A stretch of 60,131 nt of DNA from Saccharopolyspora spinosa NRRL 18395 (GCF_000194155.1 NZ_GL877878.1:3790044-3850174); one strand, 5' to 3'. Counted from the stretch's first letter, positions 7,338 to 15,480 are shown. The notes: a model not told the origin generated them from the letters alone. Numbers and translations: made by a program.

Positions 7338-8743
7338 TTCTCCTCCTCGTCTGGGCTTGGGATATTGGCCAGGTCGGCGAGCCGGATCGGCGCTGCGATC
7401 GGCCGTCGAGCCGTGGCTTCCGGGTCCGGTAGCGGTCCGCCGAGCAGCTGCGCGGCGAGATCGGTTGCGCTCTGCCCGCAGATCCGGCCTTGGCAGGGTC
7501 CGAGGCCCACGCGGCAGAGCAGTTTCAGCGAGCGGGCGCTATGCGCGGCGCGCTGCTGCACGGCCTCTTCCAACTCGCGGTACGGGACTTCTTCGCACCG
7601 GCACACGAGCGTGCCGGGCGTCAGCCACTCAGACCAGCCTGACCCGATCGGATGGGCTTGGGCCAGCGCCCGGGCAAATCTCCGTCCACTGCGGACCTTC
7701 ACGAGTGCGCGGCGTGCTTGGGTTTCCACCTGGTCCCAGCTGGTGGCGCCGACGTGAACTGCCGCCGCGAGCCCGGCGACGGCTCCTTCGTCGGCGGCGA
7801 GCTCGGCACCGCCGACGCCGGTCGCTTCACCGGCTGCGAACACTCCCGGCGTGGACGTCCGCTGTGCCGCGTCGACCTCGACGAAGCCGTCGGTGATCCG
7901 GCAGCGAGCGGCCAGCGCCAGCTCCAGCTGCGGCACGAAGCCGTGCCCGACGCAAATGGCATCGACCTCAAACTCGTTTTGGGTACCGGAAATCGGCCAC
8001 CATTGGGCGTCTACTTTGGACGTGAGGACCGCACGCACGCAGTCGTCTCCGCGCGCCGCAATGACTGCCGTGCGGGTCCGGTATGGAACCCGGCCGGCGA
8101 AGCGGGCCGCGTAGCCCGCGAGCTCCCGGAGCTTGCCGAACTGCCCTGCGACGGCCGCCGGCTGCCGCAGCCACGAGGCCGGGTTCCCGGCCTCCAGCAC
8201 ACCGACGACCTCGGCGCCCACGTCGAGCAGCGACTCGGCCACCGGCAGCAGGAACGGCCCGGTTCCGGCCACCAGCACCCGCCGCCCGACCGCGATCCGC
8301 TGGCCCGTCGCCATCGCCTGCGCGGCCCCGGCGCTGAACACCCCGGGCAGGTCCCAACCGGGGAACGGGAGGACCCGGTCGTGTGCCCCGGTGGCCAGCA
8401 CCAGCGCATCAGCGCGCAGTGCCGTCAGCGCACGATCCGGAGCGTCGGCTGGTCCACTTTGTATGTTGATCCGCTGATCCGGTTCCAGCGACCACACCGT
8501 GCTGCTCGGCAGGTGCCGAATCCGCGGGTTCGTCAGGATTTCGTCCCGCAGCGCCCGGAACGACCGCCAATCGTGCTGGATGCGCTCCGGTCGCCGCGCC
8601 GCGAACCGCTCCGGGAGCTGGCGGTGGAACTGCCCGCCGAGCTGCTCGGCGGAGTCGACCAGCACCACCTCGGCACTGGCCCACGCGGCTTGCGCGGCGG
8701 CATTCATGCCCGCAGGCCCGCCGCCGACGACCACGATGCTCAT
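7334..8743 (-). CDS. FAD/NAD(P) oxidoreductase, alpha-type subunit of D-hydroxyproline dehydrogenase
   Basis: The 469-residue protein begins with a dinucleotide-binding fold (VVVGGGPAGMNAA). A second nucleotide-binding region (VLVAGTGPFLLPVAE) follows, then the FAD-linked GVFAAGEATGVGG, and finally a BFD-like iron-sulfur domain with Cys pairs in LVCRCEE and GPCQGRICG. This architecture belongs to the large subunit of heteromeric amine/opine/D-hydroxyproline dehydrogenases (LhpE type). It overlaps the [2Fe-2S] subunit gene upstream and the deaminase gene downstream by four bases each. Together the three subunits would oxidise cis-4-hydroxy-D-proline. Acceptor specificity is unknown. Confidence 0.82.
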   Translation of the reverse strand: MSIVVVGGGPAGMNAAAQAAWASAEVVLVDSAEQLGGQFHRQLPERFAARRPERIQHDWRSFRALRDEILTNPRIRHLPSSTVWSLEPDQRINIQSGPADAPDRALTALRADALVLATGAHDRVLPFPGWDLPGVFSAGAAQAMATGQRIAVGRRVLVAGTGPFLLPVAESLLDVGAEVVGVLEAGNPASWLRQPAAVAGQFGKLRELAGYAARFAGRVPYRTRTAVIAARGDDCVRAVLTSKVDAQWWPISGTQNEFEVDAICVGHGFVPQLELALAARCRITDGFVEVDAAQRTSTPGVFAAGEATGVGGAELAADEGAVAGLAAAVHVGATSWDQVETQARRALVKVRSGRRFARALAQAHPIGSGWSEWLTPGTLVCRCEEVPYRELEEAVQQRAAHSARSLKLLCRVGLGPCQGRICGQSATDLAAQLLGGPLPDPEATARRPIAAPIRLADLANIPSPDEEEK

Positions 8744-9069
8744 GCCTCGCCTCCCGGCAGTTCGGCACCGTGCTGGGTGCGGATGACATCGCCAGGCACC
8801 GCAACTCGTTGGCACGCACGCACATCCGGCACGTCGTTCACGACCAGCAGGCAGTCGAAACACGCGCCGATGCCGCAGAACAGCCCGCGAGGCCGCGCGT
8901 TCTGCCTGGTGGCCCGCCACGACGTGCGGCCGGTCGACATCAGCACGGCGGCGACCGTCTGTCCGGCCCGCGCCGCGACCGGCGCTCCGTCCACCTCGAC
9001 GGGGAACTCGGCGGAGTATTGCGGTTGCACCGGATCTTCCCCGTCCGGCACCAGGAACGGGCCCGTCAC
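8740..9069 (-). CDS. [2Fe-2S]-binding small subunit of D-hydroxyproline dehydrogenase
   Basis: The 109-residue protein has the plant-type ferredoxin-like cluster loop FCGIGACFDC followed about 12 residues later by another Cys (VRAC), the pattern of the small subunit (LhpF/SoxD-like, HcnA-type) of heteromeric amino acid dehydrogenases. GTG start at 9069 overlaps the stop of the FAD subunit gene (GTGA), and its own stop overlaps the next start (ATGA). Its place between two FAD subunits fits an electron-transfer role between flavin centres. Confidence 0.82.
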   Translation of the reverse strand: MTGPFLVPDGEDPVQPQYSAEFPVEVDGAPVAARAGQTVAAVLMSTGRTSWRATRQNARPRGLFCGIGACFDCLLVVNDVPDVRACQRVAVPGDVIRTQHGAELPGGEA

Positions 9070-10250
9070 GCGACGACCTCCGCCATCAGCCCGGGGCGGT
9101 CCACCCGGAACGGTTCGGGATCGACGTGCGGCGGGCGGCCGTCGAACAGCTCCGCGAGCAGCTGCCCGGTCGCGGCGGCGAGCCCGACCCCGGCGCCCTC
9201 GTGCCCGGTCGCGTGCCACAGCCCCGGAACCCTCGGATCCGCGCCGATCACCGGCATGTGGTCCGGTGTGTACGGGCGGAAGCCGCCGTAGGCGCGCATC
9301 ACCGGAACCCGCCCCAGGACGGGGAACAGCGCGGCAGCCTTGCCCGCGATCTCGCGCAGCACGTGCATCCGAACGGTGTCGTCGAAGCCGATGCGCTCCC
9401 GGCTCGACCCGATCAGCACGGTCCCGGCCCGGGTGCTTTCCACCACCGTCGAAGTCTGCAACTCGGCATCGCCGCTTTCCACCGCGCCGACGTAGTCGGC
9501 GTCGTAGACCTTGTGCCGCACTGTGCCCGGCGGCACCGGAGCGGTCACCAGGATCATGCCCCGGCGCGGCAGCACCGCGATCGGCGCACCCGCCGCCCCG
9601 GCGAGTTCGCCGGACCACGGGCCACACGCGTTGACCACCGCCCCGCAAGGCAGAACGCTGCTGCCGGTGCGGACACCCGTCACACGGCCATCACGCCCGC
9701 GCACCACTCCGGTGGCTGCGGTTCCGGACCGCAGCGTTCCGCCGCGCCGCCGCACCGCCGCGAGAAGCGCTGATGCCGCGAGGACGGGTTGCACCTGGGC
9801 GTCTTCTGGGTAGTGCACCGCGAGTGTCGTTCGCCGCGTGAGGTGCGGTTCGAGCTCGAACACGGTGCCGGACGGGAGAACCCGCGCATCCACGCCGGCT
9901 TCGCGCTGCTCCGCGGCGAACGCCGCCAGCGCCTCCGCTCCGTCCACTGTGGTCGCGGCGACGACGCCACCCTTCGGCTCCCACTCGAAGTCTGCGATGT
10001 CGCCGAGCTCCTCACGCAAGCTCCGCAGCAACTCCGGCCAACGCCTGCGGCTGGCCTGGGCGAGCCGGAGCTCCGCACCCGGGGGCTTGTCCGACACCAG
10101 CACGTTGCCCTCGCCGGATGCCGTCGTGCCCGCCGCGGGTGCATCGCGGTCCAGGACGTCGACGACGTGACCGGCCGCGCTCAGCGCCTCGGCACAGGCC
10201 GCGCCGACGATCCCGGCGCCCACCACCACGATGTCGGGGAACTGACGCAT
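9066..10250 (-). CDS. FAD-dependent D-amino acid oxidase-like subunit of D-hydroxyproline dehydrogenase
   Basis: The 394-residue protein is a DAO/glycine-oxidase-fold flavoprotein. It opens with the FAD-binding motif IVVVGAGIVGAACAEAL, contains VNACGPWSGEL in the middle and ends with the DAO-type RPYTPDHMPVIG and ATGHEGAGVGLA. It is the probable catalytic subunit that oxidises cis-4-hydroxy-D-proline to the pyrroline. It is the first gene of the operon. The ATG at 10250 follows a G-rich GGGGGTGG site; in-frame TTG 10262 and GTG 10256 are possible but less likely. The preceding intergenic region carries a palindrome suitable for a regulator. Confidence 0.85.
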   Translation of the reverse strand: MRQFPDIVVVGAGIVGAACAEALSAAGHVVDVLDRDAPAAGTTASGEGNVLVSDKPPGAELRLAQASRRRWPELLRSLREELGDIADFEWEPKGGVVAATTVDGAEALAAFAAEQREAGVDARVLPSGTVFELEPHLTRRTTLAVHYPEDAQVQPVLAASALLAAVRRRGGTLRSGTAATGVVRGRDGRVTGVRTGSSVLPCGAVVNACGPWSGELAGAAGAPIAVLPRRGMILVTAPVPPGTVRHKVYDADYVGAVESGDAELQTSTVVESTRAGTVLIGSSRERIGFDDTVRMHVLREIAGKAAALFPVLGRVPVMRAYGGFRPYTPDHMPVIGADPRVPGLWHATGHEGAGVGLAAATGQLLAELFDGRPPHVDPEPFRVDRPGLMAEVVA

Positions 10251-10262
10251 AGCCACCCCCAA

Positions 10263-10280
10263 CGTTCACTAAAATGAACG
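10263..10280. promoter_or_regulatory. Candidate operator CGTTCA-N6-TGAACG before the hydroxyproline operon
   Basis: A perfect inverted repeat with 6-base arms and an AT-rich centre (CTAAAA) lies 12 bases upstream of the first gene's ATG. The XRE-cupin regulator encoded just beyond the repeats is the obvious candidate to bind it. This is inference from position and symmetry only. Confidence 0.45.
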
Positions 10281-10327
10281 CAACCGACGCTAAACCCCGG
10301 TGTGACCCACGTCAATCCGCCAGTCGC

Positions 10328-10410
10328 GTCCGATCCCCCGACCATGTCCGAACCCCCGGCCATGTCCGATCCCCGGCCATGTCCGATCCCCCGACTCTGA
10401 CCGATCCCCC
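10328..10410. repeat. Imperfect 18-base tandem repeat (about 4.6 copies)
   Basis: Consecutive units begin at 10328, 10346, 10364, 10381 and 10399. They follow the consensus GTCCGATCCCCCGRCCAT, with one unit a base short and small substitutions. The array lies in the non-coding region between the hydroxyproline operon and its regulator gene. Confidence 0.7.
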
Positions 10411-10420
10411 GGGGAACGAG

Positions 10421-10450
10421 GTTCCGCAGTTTCCATTGAAACTGCGGAAC
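10421..10450. repeat. 30-base palindrome around TTTCCATTGAAA
   Basis: Thirteen-base arms GTTCCGCAGTTTC and GAAACTGCGGAAC flank a 4-base centre CATT. The arms are perfect and could form a stable hairpin in RNA from either strand, or a protein-binding site. The regulator gene ends 136 bases away, so it could also act as a distal terminator. Confidence 0.7.
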
Positions 10451-10500
10451 CTCCGGCGCGTCCGACCACGACACGCCGGAGCCTGTGGACAACTTCCCCA

Positions 10501-10592
10501 ATTTCAATGGAAATCGGACCTTCGATTTCCATTGAAATTGCGGCTCAACGCAAATCGGACCTTCGATTTCCATTGAAATTGCGGCTCAACGC
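10501..10592. repeat. 41-base direct tandem repeat with nested TTTC-CATT-GAAA palindromes
   Basis: Two identical 41-base units occupy 10511-10551 and 10552-10592, each containing GATTTCCATTGAAATTG. A further inverted copy of the core (ATTTCAATGGAAAT) precedes them at 10501. The second unit contains the stop codon and last codons of the XRE-cupin gene, so the duplication touched the gene's 3' end. Confidence 0.75.
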
Positions 10593-11188
10593 ACCTGGTC
10601 GAGCCCTGGGTGATGGCGGAGCATCGGGCTGTCGGTTTCGCTCGGGTACTCCAGCAGCAGGACCGAGGTCACCGGGCCGCCGACCGTCTCGTAGGTGTGC
10701 GGCAGCTGCGCCGGGAAGCAGACGTAGTCCCCCGGCCCCAGGTCGTACGGCGCATCCGCCGGTCCGACCCGCAGCTTCCCCTCCGTCACAACGACGTGCT
10801 CGCGGCCGGGGTGCCCATAGGAGTGCTGCACCTCGCCGGGCCGCACCCGCTGGTCGTAGACCTCCAGCACCGAGCAGGTCAGGTCGAGCCGCCGCAGCAT
10901 CCGCAGGTCGACGGCGTTGCTGCTGAGCACCTCCAGCCCGGCGGAGCGCACCAGCACCACGTCGGGCTCGGCGCGCTCGGTCAGCAGCGTCGACACCGGC
11001 ACCTGCAAAGCGTTCGACAAACTGAACACCGTCTGGATCGTTGGGTTGCCGACCCCGGACTCCAGCTGGGACAGCGTGCCCTTGGCGATGCCGGACCGCC
11101 GCGCCACCTCGGACAGCGACAGCGCCTGCTCGGCCCGCAACGCCCGCAGATTCGCCGCGAGCACTCGGACGGCCTCCACCTGCGCCAT
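10586..11188 (-). CDS. XRE-family regulator with C-terminal cupin domain
   Basis: The product has 200 residues. An N-terminal helix-turn-helix spans about residues 12-66 (LSLSEVARRSGIAKGTLSQLE). A cupin-2 domain follows at about 105-185 (RPGEVQHSYGHPGREHVVV, then DLGPGDYVCFPAQLPHTYE). Such proteins usually bind a small metabolite in the cupin barrel and regulate adjacent amine or amino acid catabolic genes. It is upstream of, and on the same strand as, the hydroxyproline operon and divergent from the DUF1177 operon, so it may control one or both. ATG at 11188 has GGGAGGT at good spacing. Confidence 0.85.
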   Translation of the reverse strand: MAQVEAVRVLAANLRALRAEQALSLSEVARRSGIAKGTLSQLESGVGNPTIQTVFSLSNALQVPVSTLLTERAEPDVVLVRSAGLEVLSSNAVDLRMLRRLDLTCSVLEVYDQRVRPGEVQHSYGHPGREHVVVTEGKLRVGPADAPYDLGPGDYVCFPAQLPHTYETVGGPVTSVLLLEYPSETDSPMLRHHPGLDQVR

Positions 11189-11478
11189 CAAGCACCTCCC
11201 GAAACAGGAACCTCCCCGCAGCCTAACGACCGGCGCCCGACCACCCCGCGAAGCGGCGTTTTGCAAATAACGGGATTTTCTTGCTCGTCGGGTCAGCTAC
11301 CGCGCACCGTAACTTGCACGGCGATCGCCGGAGATGCCCCGAGTAAAGCTCCGGCGGACGCCTCACCAACCACCAATCCGCGAGATCGGGCGGCTCCCCA
11401 TCCTGCCCCGAGTGCTCGCGGCCTGCAGCCAGTTTGAGGTGCGCCGCAGCGCGCATCCCGATTTCCCAAGGGGCTCGA
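11189..11478. promoter_or_regulatory. Divergent promoter region between the XRE-cupin and DUF1177 genes
   Basis: The 290 bases hold no gene. An AT-richer island near 11262-11284 (GCAAATAACGGGATTTTCTTGC, a loose inverted repeat GCAAA...TTTTCTTGC) is the best candidate for a promoter or regulator site. The exact elements cannot be assigned. Confidence 0.35.
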
Positions 11479-12432
11479 ATGCTCAAGCACGTCCTGGACG
11501 TGGTGGATCTCCTCGACGATCCGAAGATCACCGGCGCCAGCGTGGTCGCCTACCTCGACGCGGTGGCCTGCGAGTCCGGGCTGGCCACCAGCACCACCGT
11601 GGAATCCCACCAGGGCACGACCGACTTCGTGCAGGTCCGCATTTCCGGCTCGCGCGGCAAAGCGGCCGGCGGCGATGCCCCGACGCTGGGCGTCGTGGGT
11701 CGGCTCGGCGGCATCGGCGCCCGCCCCGAGATGACCGGTTTCGTCTCCGACGGCGACGGCGCCGCCGCAGCCATCTCGACCGCGGCGAAGCTGCTGTCCA
11801 TGCGCGCCCGCGGCGACGTGCTGCCCGGCGACGTCCTGATCAGCACGCACGTGTGCCCGGACGCCCCGACCCGGCCGCACGAGCCGGTGCCGTTCATGGA
11901 CTCCCCGGTCGGCATCGCCACGATGAACGCCCACGAGGTCAGCGACGACATGGACGCGGTGCTGTCCATCGACACCACCAAGGGCAACCGGATCATCAAC
12001 CACAAGGGACTGGCGCTGTCCCCGACGGTCAAGCAGGGTTGGGTGCTGCGGGTCGCCGACCGGCTGGGCACCCTGCTGGAGACCGTCACCGGCGAGCCGC
12101 TGGTGACCTACCCGGTCACCACCCAGGACATCACCCCGTACGGCAATGGCGCCTACCACATCAACTCGATCCTGCAGCCGGCCACCGCGACCGACGCGCC
12201 GGTGGTGGGCCTGGCGATCGTGGCAGCCACCGCCGTGCCCGGCTGCGCCACCGGCGCCAGCCACGAGACCGACATCGCCGCCGCGGCCCGCTACGCCGTC
12301 GAGGTCGCCAAGGAGTTCGGCGCAGGCCAGTTAACCTTCCACGACCGGGCCGAGTTCGACAACCTCGTCGCCCGCTACGGCTCCCTCGCCCACCTGCAGA
12401 CCTTGGGCGCCCTGCCCGCAGAGGAGGAGTGA
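11479..12432 (+). CDS. DUF1177 family protein
   Basis: A soluble protein of 317 residues with no signal peptide that fits the DUF1177 family: the N-terminus MLKHVLDVVDLLDDPKITG and a central segment GDVLISTHVCPDAP. It carries conserved-looking His and Asp residues (STHVC, MNAHEVSDDMDAVLSIDTT) that could bind a metal, but no function is established for the family to my knowledge. ATG at 11479 has an AAGGGG site. Its stop shares one base with the NCS1 permease start (TGATG). The coupled permease and M20 hydrolase suggest it handles an imported small molecule. Confidence 0.78.
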   Translation: MLKHVLDVVDLLDDPKITGASVVAYLDAVACESGLATSTTVESHQGTTDFVQVRISGSRGKAAGGDAPTLGVVGRLGGIGARPEMTGFVSDGDGAAAAISTAAKLLSMRARGDVLPGDVLISTHVCPDAPTRPHEPVPFMDSPVGIATMNAHEVSDDMDAVLSIDTTKGNRIINHKGLALSPTVKQGWVLRVADRLGTLLETVTGEPLVTYPVTTQDITPYGNGAYHINSILQPATATDAPVVGLAIVAATAVPGCATGASHETDIAAAARYAVEVAKEFGAGQLTFHDRAEFDNLVARYGSLAHLQTLGALPAEEE

Positions 12433-13772
12433 TGGCCGCGACGCAATCCACCGAGGCCGCGCCGGGCAAGCAGATCGGCAGCGACGACTACTCGCTGCGC
12501 CGCGTCCCGCAGGACGCGCGCTACGGGTTCGGGTCGATGCTGCTGCAGTGGCTCGGGCAGTCCGGCTCGCTGTCCCAGTTCGTGCTGGGCGCCTCGCTGG
12601 GCATCGCGATGGGGTTCTGGGACGCCTTCTGGGCGTTCACCCTCGGCGCGGTGCTGCTGGAGATCGTGATCTTCCTGGTCGGTCTCGCCGGGCAGCGCGA
12701 GGGCCTGGCGATGACCATGCTCACCCGCTTCGCCGGGTTCGGCCGCAACGGCTCGGCGCTGGTCAGCCTCGTCATCGCGATCAGCATGATCGGCTGGTTC
12801 GGGGTGCAGAACGGCATTTTCGGCAAGAGCATGCAGTCGCTGGTCGGCGGCCCGGTGTGGGTATGGTGCGCGATCTCCGGTGTCGTGCTGACCGCGCTGG
12901 TGATCTACGGCTTCAAGTACATGATGGTGCTGGCCAAGATCGCCGTGCCGCTGTTCTTCGCGCTGGTGGCCTGGAGCGTGATCAGCACGCTGTCGCAGCA
13001 CTCCATCGGCGAGCTGATCGCCCGGGAGCCGACGGCCGCGGCGATGTCCATGCCGGCGGCGGCGACCATCGTGGCCGGCGGGTTCATGTCCGGTGCGGTC
13101 GTCGCCCCCGACATGACCCGCTACAACCGCAAGGGCTGGCACGTCCTGCTGCAGAGCTCGTGCTCGATGATCCTCAGCGAGTACATCGTCGGCATGACCG
13201 GCGTGCTGCTCGGGCAGCTGGCCGGCAGCAAGGACGTGACCTCGATCGTGCTGTCCACGTCCGGCTTCGTCGGGTTGATCATCGTGATCCTGTCCACCGC
13301 GAAGATCAACGACTGGAACCTCTACGCATCCTCGCTGGGCGTGGTGAACTTCGTGGACACGGTGTTCGGCAAGCGCCTGCACCGCGCGTCGGTCACGCTC
13401 GTGATCGGCGTCCTCGGCACCGTGCTATCGGCGGTGGGCTTCCTGGACCACTTCACCGACTTCCTGAAGATCCTGGGCGTGGCGATCCCGCCGATCGGCG
13501 GCATCATCGTCGCCGAGTACTGGGTGGCCCGCCGGATGCGCGGCGAGCTCGACCGCACCCGCCCGTCCAGAACGCTGCCGGACAAGGTGGCCACCTGGGT
13601 TCCGGCGACGCTGCTGGTGTGGGTCGCGGGCTTCGGCGTCGGCTACTTCGTCGACGCGGGCATCCCGGCGCTCAACTCGCTGCTGACCGGTTTCGTGCTC
13701 TACACGGTGCTGTCCTTCGCCGGGCTGGTGCGCCCGGTGGGGACCTCGACGCTGGAAGGACCCAAGTCATGA
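12432..13772 (+). CDS. NCS1-family purine/cytosine/hydantoin-type permease
   Basis: The 446-residue protein has about 12 membrane segments. It resembles CodB-like NCS1 transporters: QWLGQSGSLSQFVLGASLG near the first helix, NGIFGKSM with IGWFGVQ in helix 3, and SGAVVAPDMTRYNRKGW, typical of the helix 6-7 region. NCS1 permeases import nucleobases, hydantoins, allantoin and related compounds with sodium or protons. It is coupled by overlap to the DUF1177 gene before it and the M20 hydrolase after it. No cytosine deaminase or hydantoinase is nearby, so the substrate is open. Confidence 0.85.
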   Translation: MAATQSTEAAPGKQIGSDDYSLRRVPQDARYGFGSMLLQWLGQSGSLSQFVLGASLGIAMGFWDAFWAFTLGAVLLEIVIFLVGLAGQREGLAMTMLTRFAGFGRNGSALVSLVIAISMIGWFGVQNGIFGKSMQSLVGGPVWVWCAISGVVLTALVIYGFKYMMVLAKIAVPLFFALVAWSVISTLSQHSIGELIAREPTAAAMSMPAAATIVAGGFMSGAVVAPDMTRYNRKGWHVLLQSSCSMILSEYIVGMTGVLLGQLAGSKDVTSIVLSTSGFVGLIIVILSTAKINDWNLYASSLGVVNFVDTVFGKRLHRASVTLVIGVLGTVLSAVGFLDHFTDFLKILGVAIPPIGGIIVAEYWVARRMRGELDRTRPSRTLPDKVATWVPATLLVWVAGFGVGYFVDAGIPALNSLLTGFVLYTVLSFAGLVRPVGTSTLEGPKS

Positions 13773-15058
13773 GCGGGGCCGGGGACGAGGTCGTCGACCT
13801 GTGCAGGGACCTGATCCGCATCGACACCTCCAACCCGACCAGCAACGAGCGCGCGGCGGCCGAGTACGTCGCGGCGAAGCTCGCCGAGGTCGGCGTGGAG
13901 TCCACATTGGTCGAAAGCGCGCCGGGCCGGACCAGCGTGATCGCCCGCATCGAGGGCGAAGACCCGTCGCGGGGCGCGCTGCTGATGCACGGCCACCTCG
14001 ACGTGGTGCCGGCGGATGCGAGCGAGTGGACCTTCGACCCGTTCGGCGGAGAGATCCACGACGGTTGCCTGTGGGGTCGCGGCGCGATCGACATGAAGGA
14101 CTTCGACGCCGTCATCCTCGCGGTGGCGCGGGAATTCGCCCGCACCGGGCGGAAACCGCCGCGGGACATCGTGTTCGGCTTCCTCGCCGACGAGGAGGAC
14201 GGCGGCAAATTCGGCTCGCACTGGCTAGTGCGCAACCGACCGGAGCTCTTCGACGGGGTCACCGAAGCGATCACCGAGGGCGGCGGGGTGTCGTTCGACC
14301 TGGGCAACGGCCAACGGCTGTACCCGATCGAGAACGCCCAGCGCGGCCAGGCGTGGCTGCGGCTGATCGCCACCGGCCGGGCCGGGCACGGTTCCTCGCC
14401 CAACGACGAGAACGCCGTCACCGACCTCGCCGAATCGCTGGCCCGCATCGGGCGGCACCGGTTCCCGGTGCGGCTGATCGAGCCGGTGCGGGTGCTGCTG
14501 GAGCGCGCCGCCGAACTGCTCGGCACCGACTTCGACCCGTCCGATGTGGACAACGGCCTGAAGAAGATGGGGCTGGTGGCCGACCTGGTCGACGTGATCC
14601 TGCGGAACTCGGCGAACCCCACGATGATCGAGGGCGGCTACCAGACCAACGTCATCCCGGGTCGCGCCAGCGCCACGGTGGACGGCCGGTTCCTGCCCGG
14701 CCACGAGCAGGAGTTGCTGGACACCATCGATTCCCTGCTGCTGCCGTCGGTGCGCCGCGAGTTCATCCACCACGACGTGGCGATGCAGACCGAGTTCGCC
14801 GGCACCCTGGTGGACGCGATGTGCGCGGCGATCCGCGCGGAGGACCCAGACGGCCACCCGGTCCCGTACTGCAACGCGGGCGGGACCGACAACAAGGCGT
14901 TCGCGACGATCGGCATCAACGGCTTCGGGTTCAAGGCCCTCCGGGTGCCGCCGGACCTGCCGTACTCGCGGATGTTCCACGGCGTGGACGAGCGGATCCC
15001 GCTGGAATCGCTGCGGTTCTCCACGCGGGTGATACAGCGGCTGCTGCAGACCTGCTGA
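13769..15058 (+). CDS. M20 family metallopeptidase/amidohydrolase
   Basis: The 429-residue protein has M20 di-zinc motifs: LLMHGHLDVVPAD (His76, Asp78), GRGAIDMKD (bridging Asp108), and FLADEEDGG (general base Glu142, ligand Glu143). The dimerisation lid follows, with GRAGHGSSPNDENAV, and GYQTNVIPG. M20 enzymes hydrolyse dipeptides, N-acyl or N-carbamoyl amino acids. The ATG overlaps the permease stop (ATGA). It is the last gene of the three-gene operon and has a terminator hairpin directly after it. Probable cleavage of a C-N bond in the compound imported by the permease is inference. Confidence 0.86.
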   Translation: MSGAGDEVVDLCRDLIRIDTSNPTSNERAAAEYVAAKLAEVGVESTLVESAPGRTSVIARIEGEDPSRGALLMHGHLDVVPADASEWTFDPFGGEIHDGCLWGRGAIDMKDFDAVILAVAREFARTGRKPPRDIVFGFLADEEDGGKFGSHWLVRNRPELFDGVTEAITEGGGVSFDLGNGQRLYPIENAQRGQAWLRLIATGRAGHGSSPNDENAVTDLAESLARIGRHRFPVRLIEPVRVLLERAAELLGTDFDPSDVDNGLKKMGLVADLVDVILRNSANPTMIEGGYQTNVIPGRASATVDGRFLPGHEQELLDTIDSLLLPSVRREFIHHDVAMQTEFAGTLVDAMCAAIRAEDPDGHPVPYCNAGGTDNKAFATIGINGFGFKALRVPPDLPYSRMFHGVDERIPLESLRFSTRVIQRLLQTC

Positions 15059-15072
15059 CCCGCGCGAAGGCC

Positions 15073-15095
15073 GCCTCCGGCTGGTGGCCGGAGGC
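15073..15095 (+). terminator. Terminator hairpin after the M20 operon
   Basis: Arms GCCTCCGG (15073-15080) and CCGGAGGC (15088-15095) lie 15 bases beyond the stop codon, with a 7-base loop followed by GCCCTTCT. Confidence 0.65.
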
Positions 15096-15120
15096 GCCCT
15101 TCTGCTGGGGGATCGCCGGT

Positions 15121-15347
15121 CCTGCCCGACGGCACCGACTTCGACACGGCGGTCGCGATGATCGGCACCAGGCGGACCACCATGTCCATCCTGCGCACCG
15201 CGCAGCCGACCGGCGACGACGTCGTGCTGGTCACCTCGGCCGCCGGCGGCATCGGCGCGCTTGCAGTGCAGCACGCCCGCCAAAGCGCACGCCGCCCTGG
15301 AGAACCGCGAAACCTATGGCAAGGTGGTGTTGCGTCCGACGCCGTGA
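15121..15347 (+). pseudogene. Relic of an NADPH:quinone oxidoreductase-type (MDR) gene
   Basis: One frame carries the nucleotide-binding segment LVTSAAGGIGALAVQ, preceded by RTAQPTGDDVV. A few bases later another frame carries the family C-terminus HAALENRETYGKVVLRP followed by a stop at 15345-15347. The N-terminus and most of the nucleotide-binding domain are gone. These are two joined pieces of a medium-chain quinone oxidoreductase gene left by an internal deletion. There is no start signal. The bases from here to the idi gene hold only that gene's promoter region. Confidence 0.65.
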
Positions 15348-15480
15348 GAGGCGAGAAGCAGCGGTGTTCGCCCGACCCGGTCGATGATCTAGATCGTGTG
15401 GCGGGCACCGCCCCGTTTGTCGTAAGGTCCCGGCCCGGTGCGCGGTTCGGCACACCGAGTCAAGCCCAGGAGGTACGGCT

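Noticed and set aside
7652..9634. 660-codon plus-strand open frame
   Set aside because: Antisense to the hydroxyproline dehydrogenase subunits, whose motifs are clear. No ribosome binding site or domain.
10328..10592. CRISPR array
   Set aside because: Repeats are directly adjacent without unique spacers, units differ in length (18 and 41 bases), and no cas gene is near.
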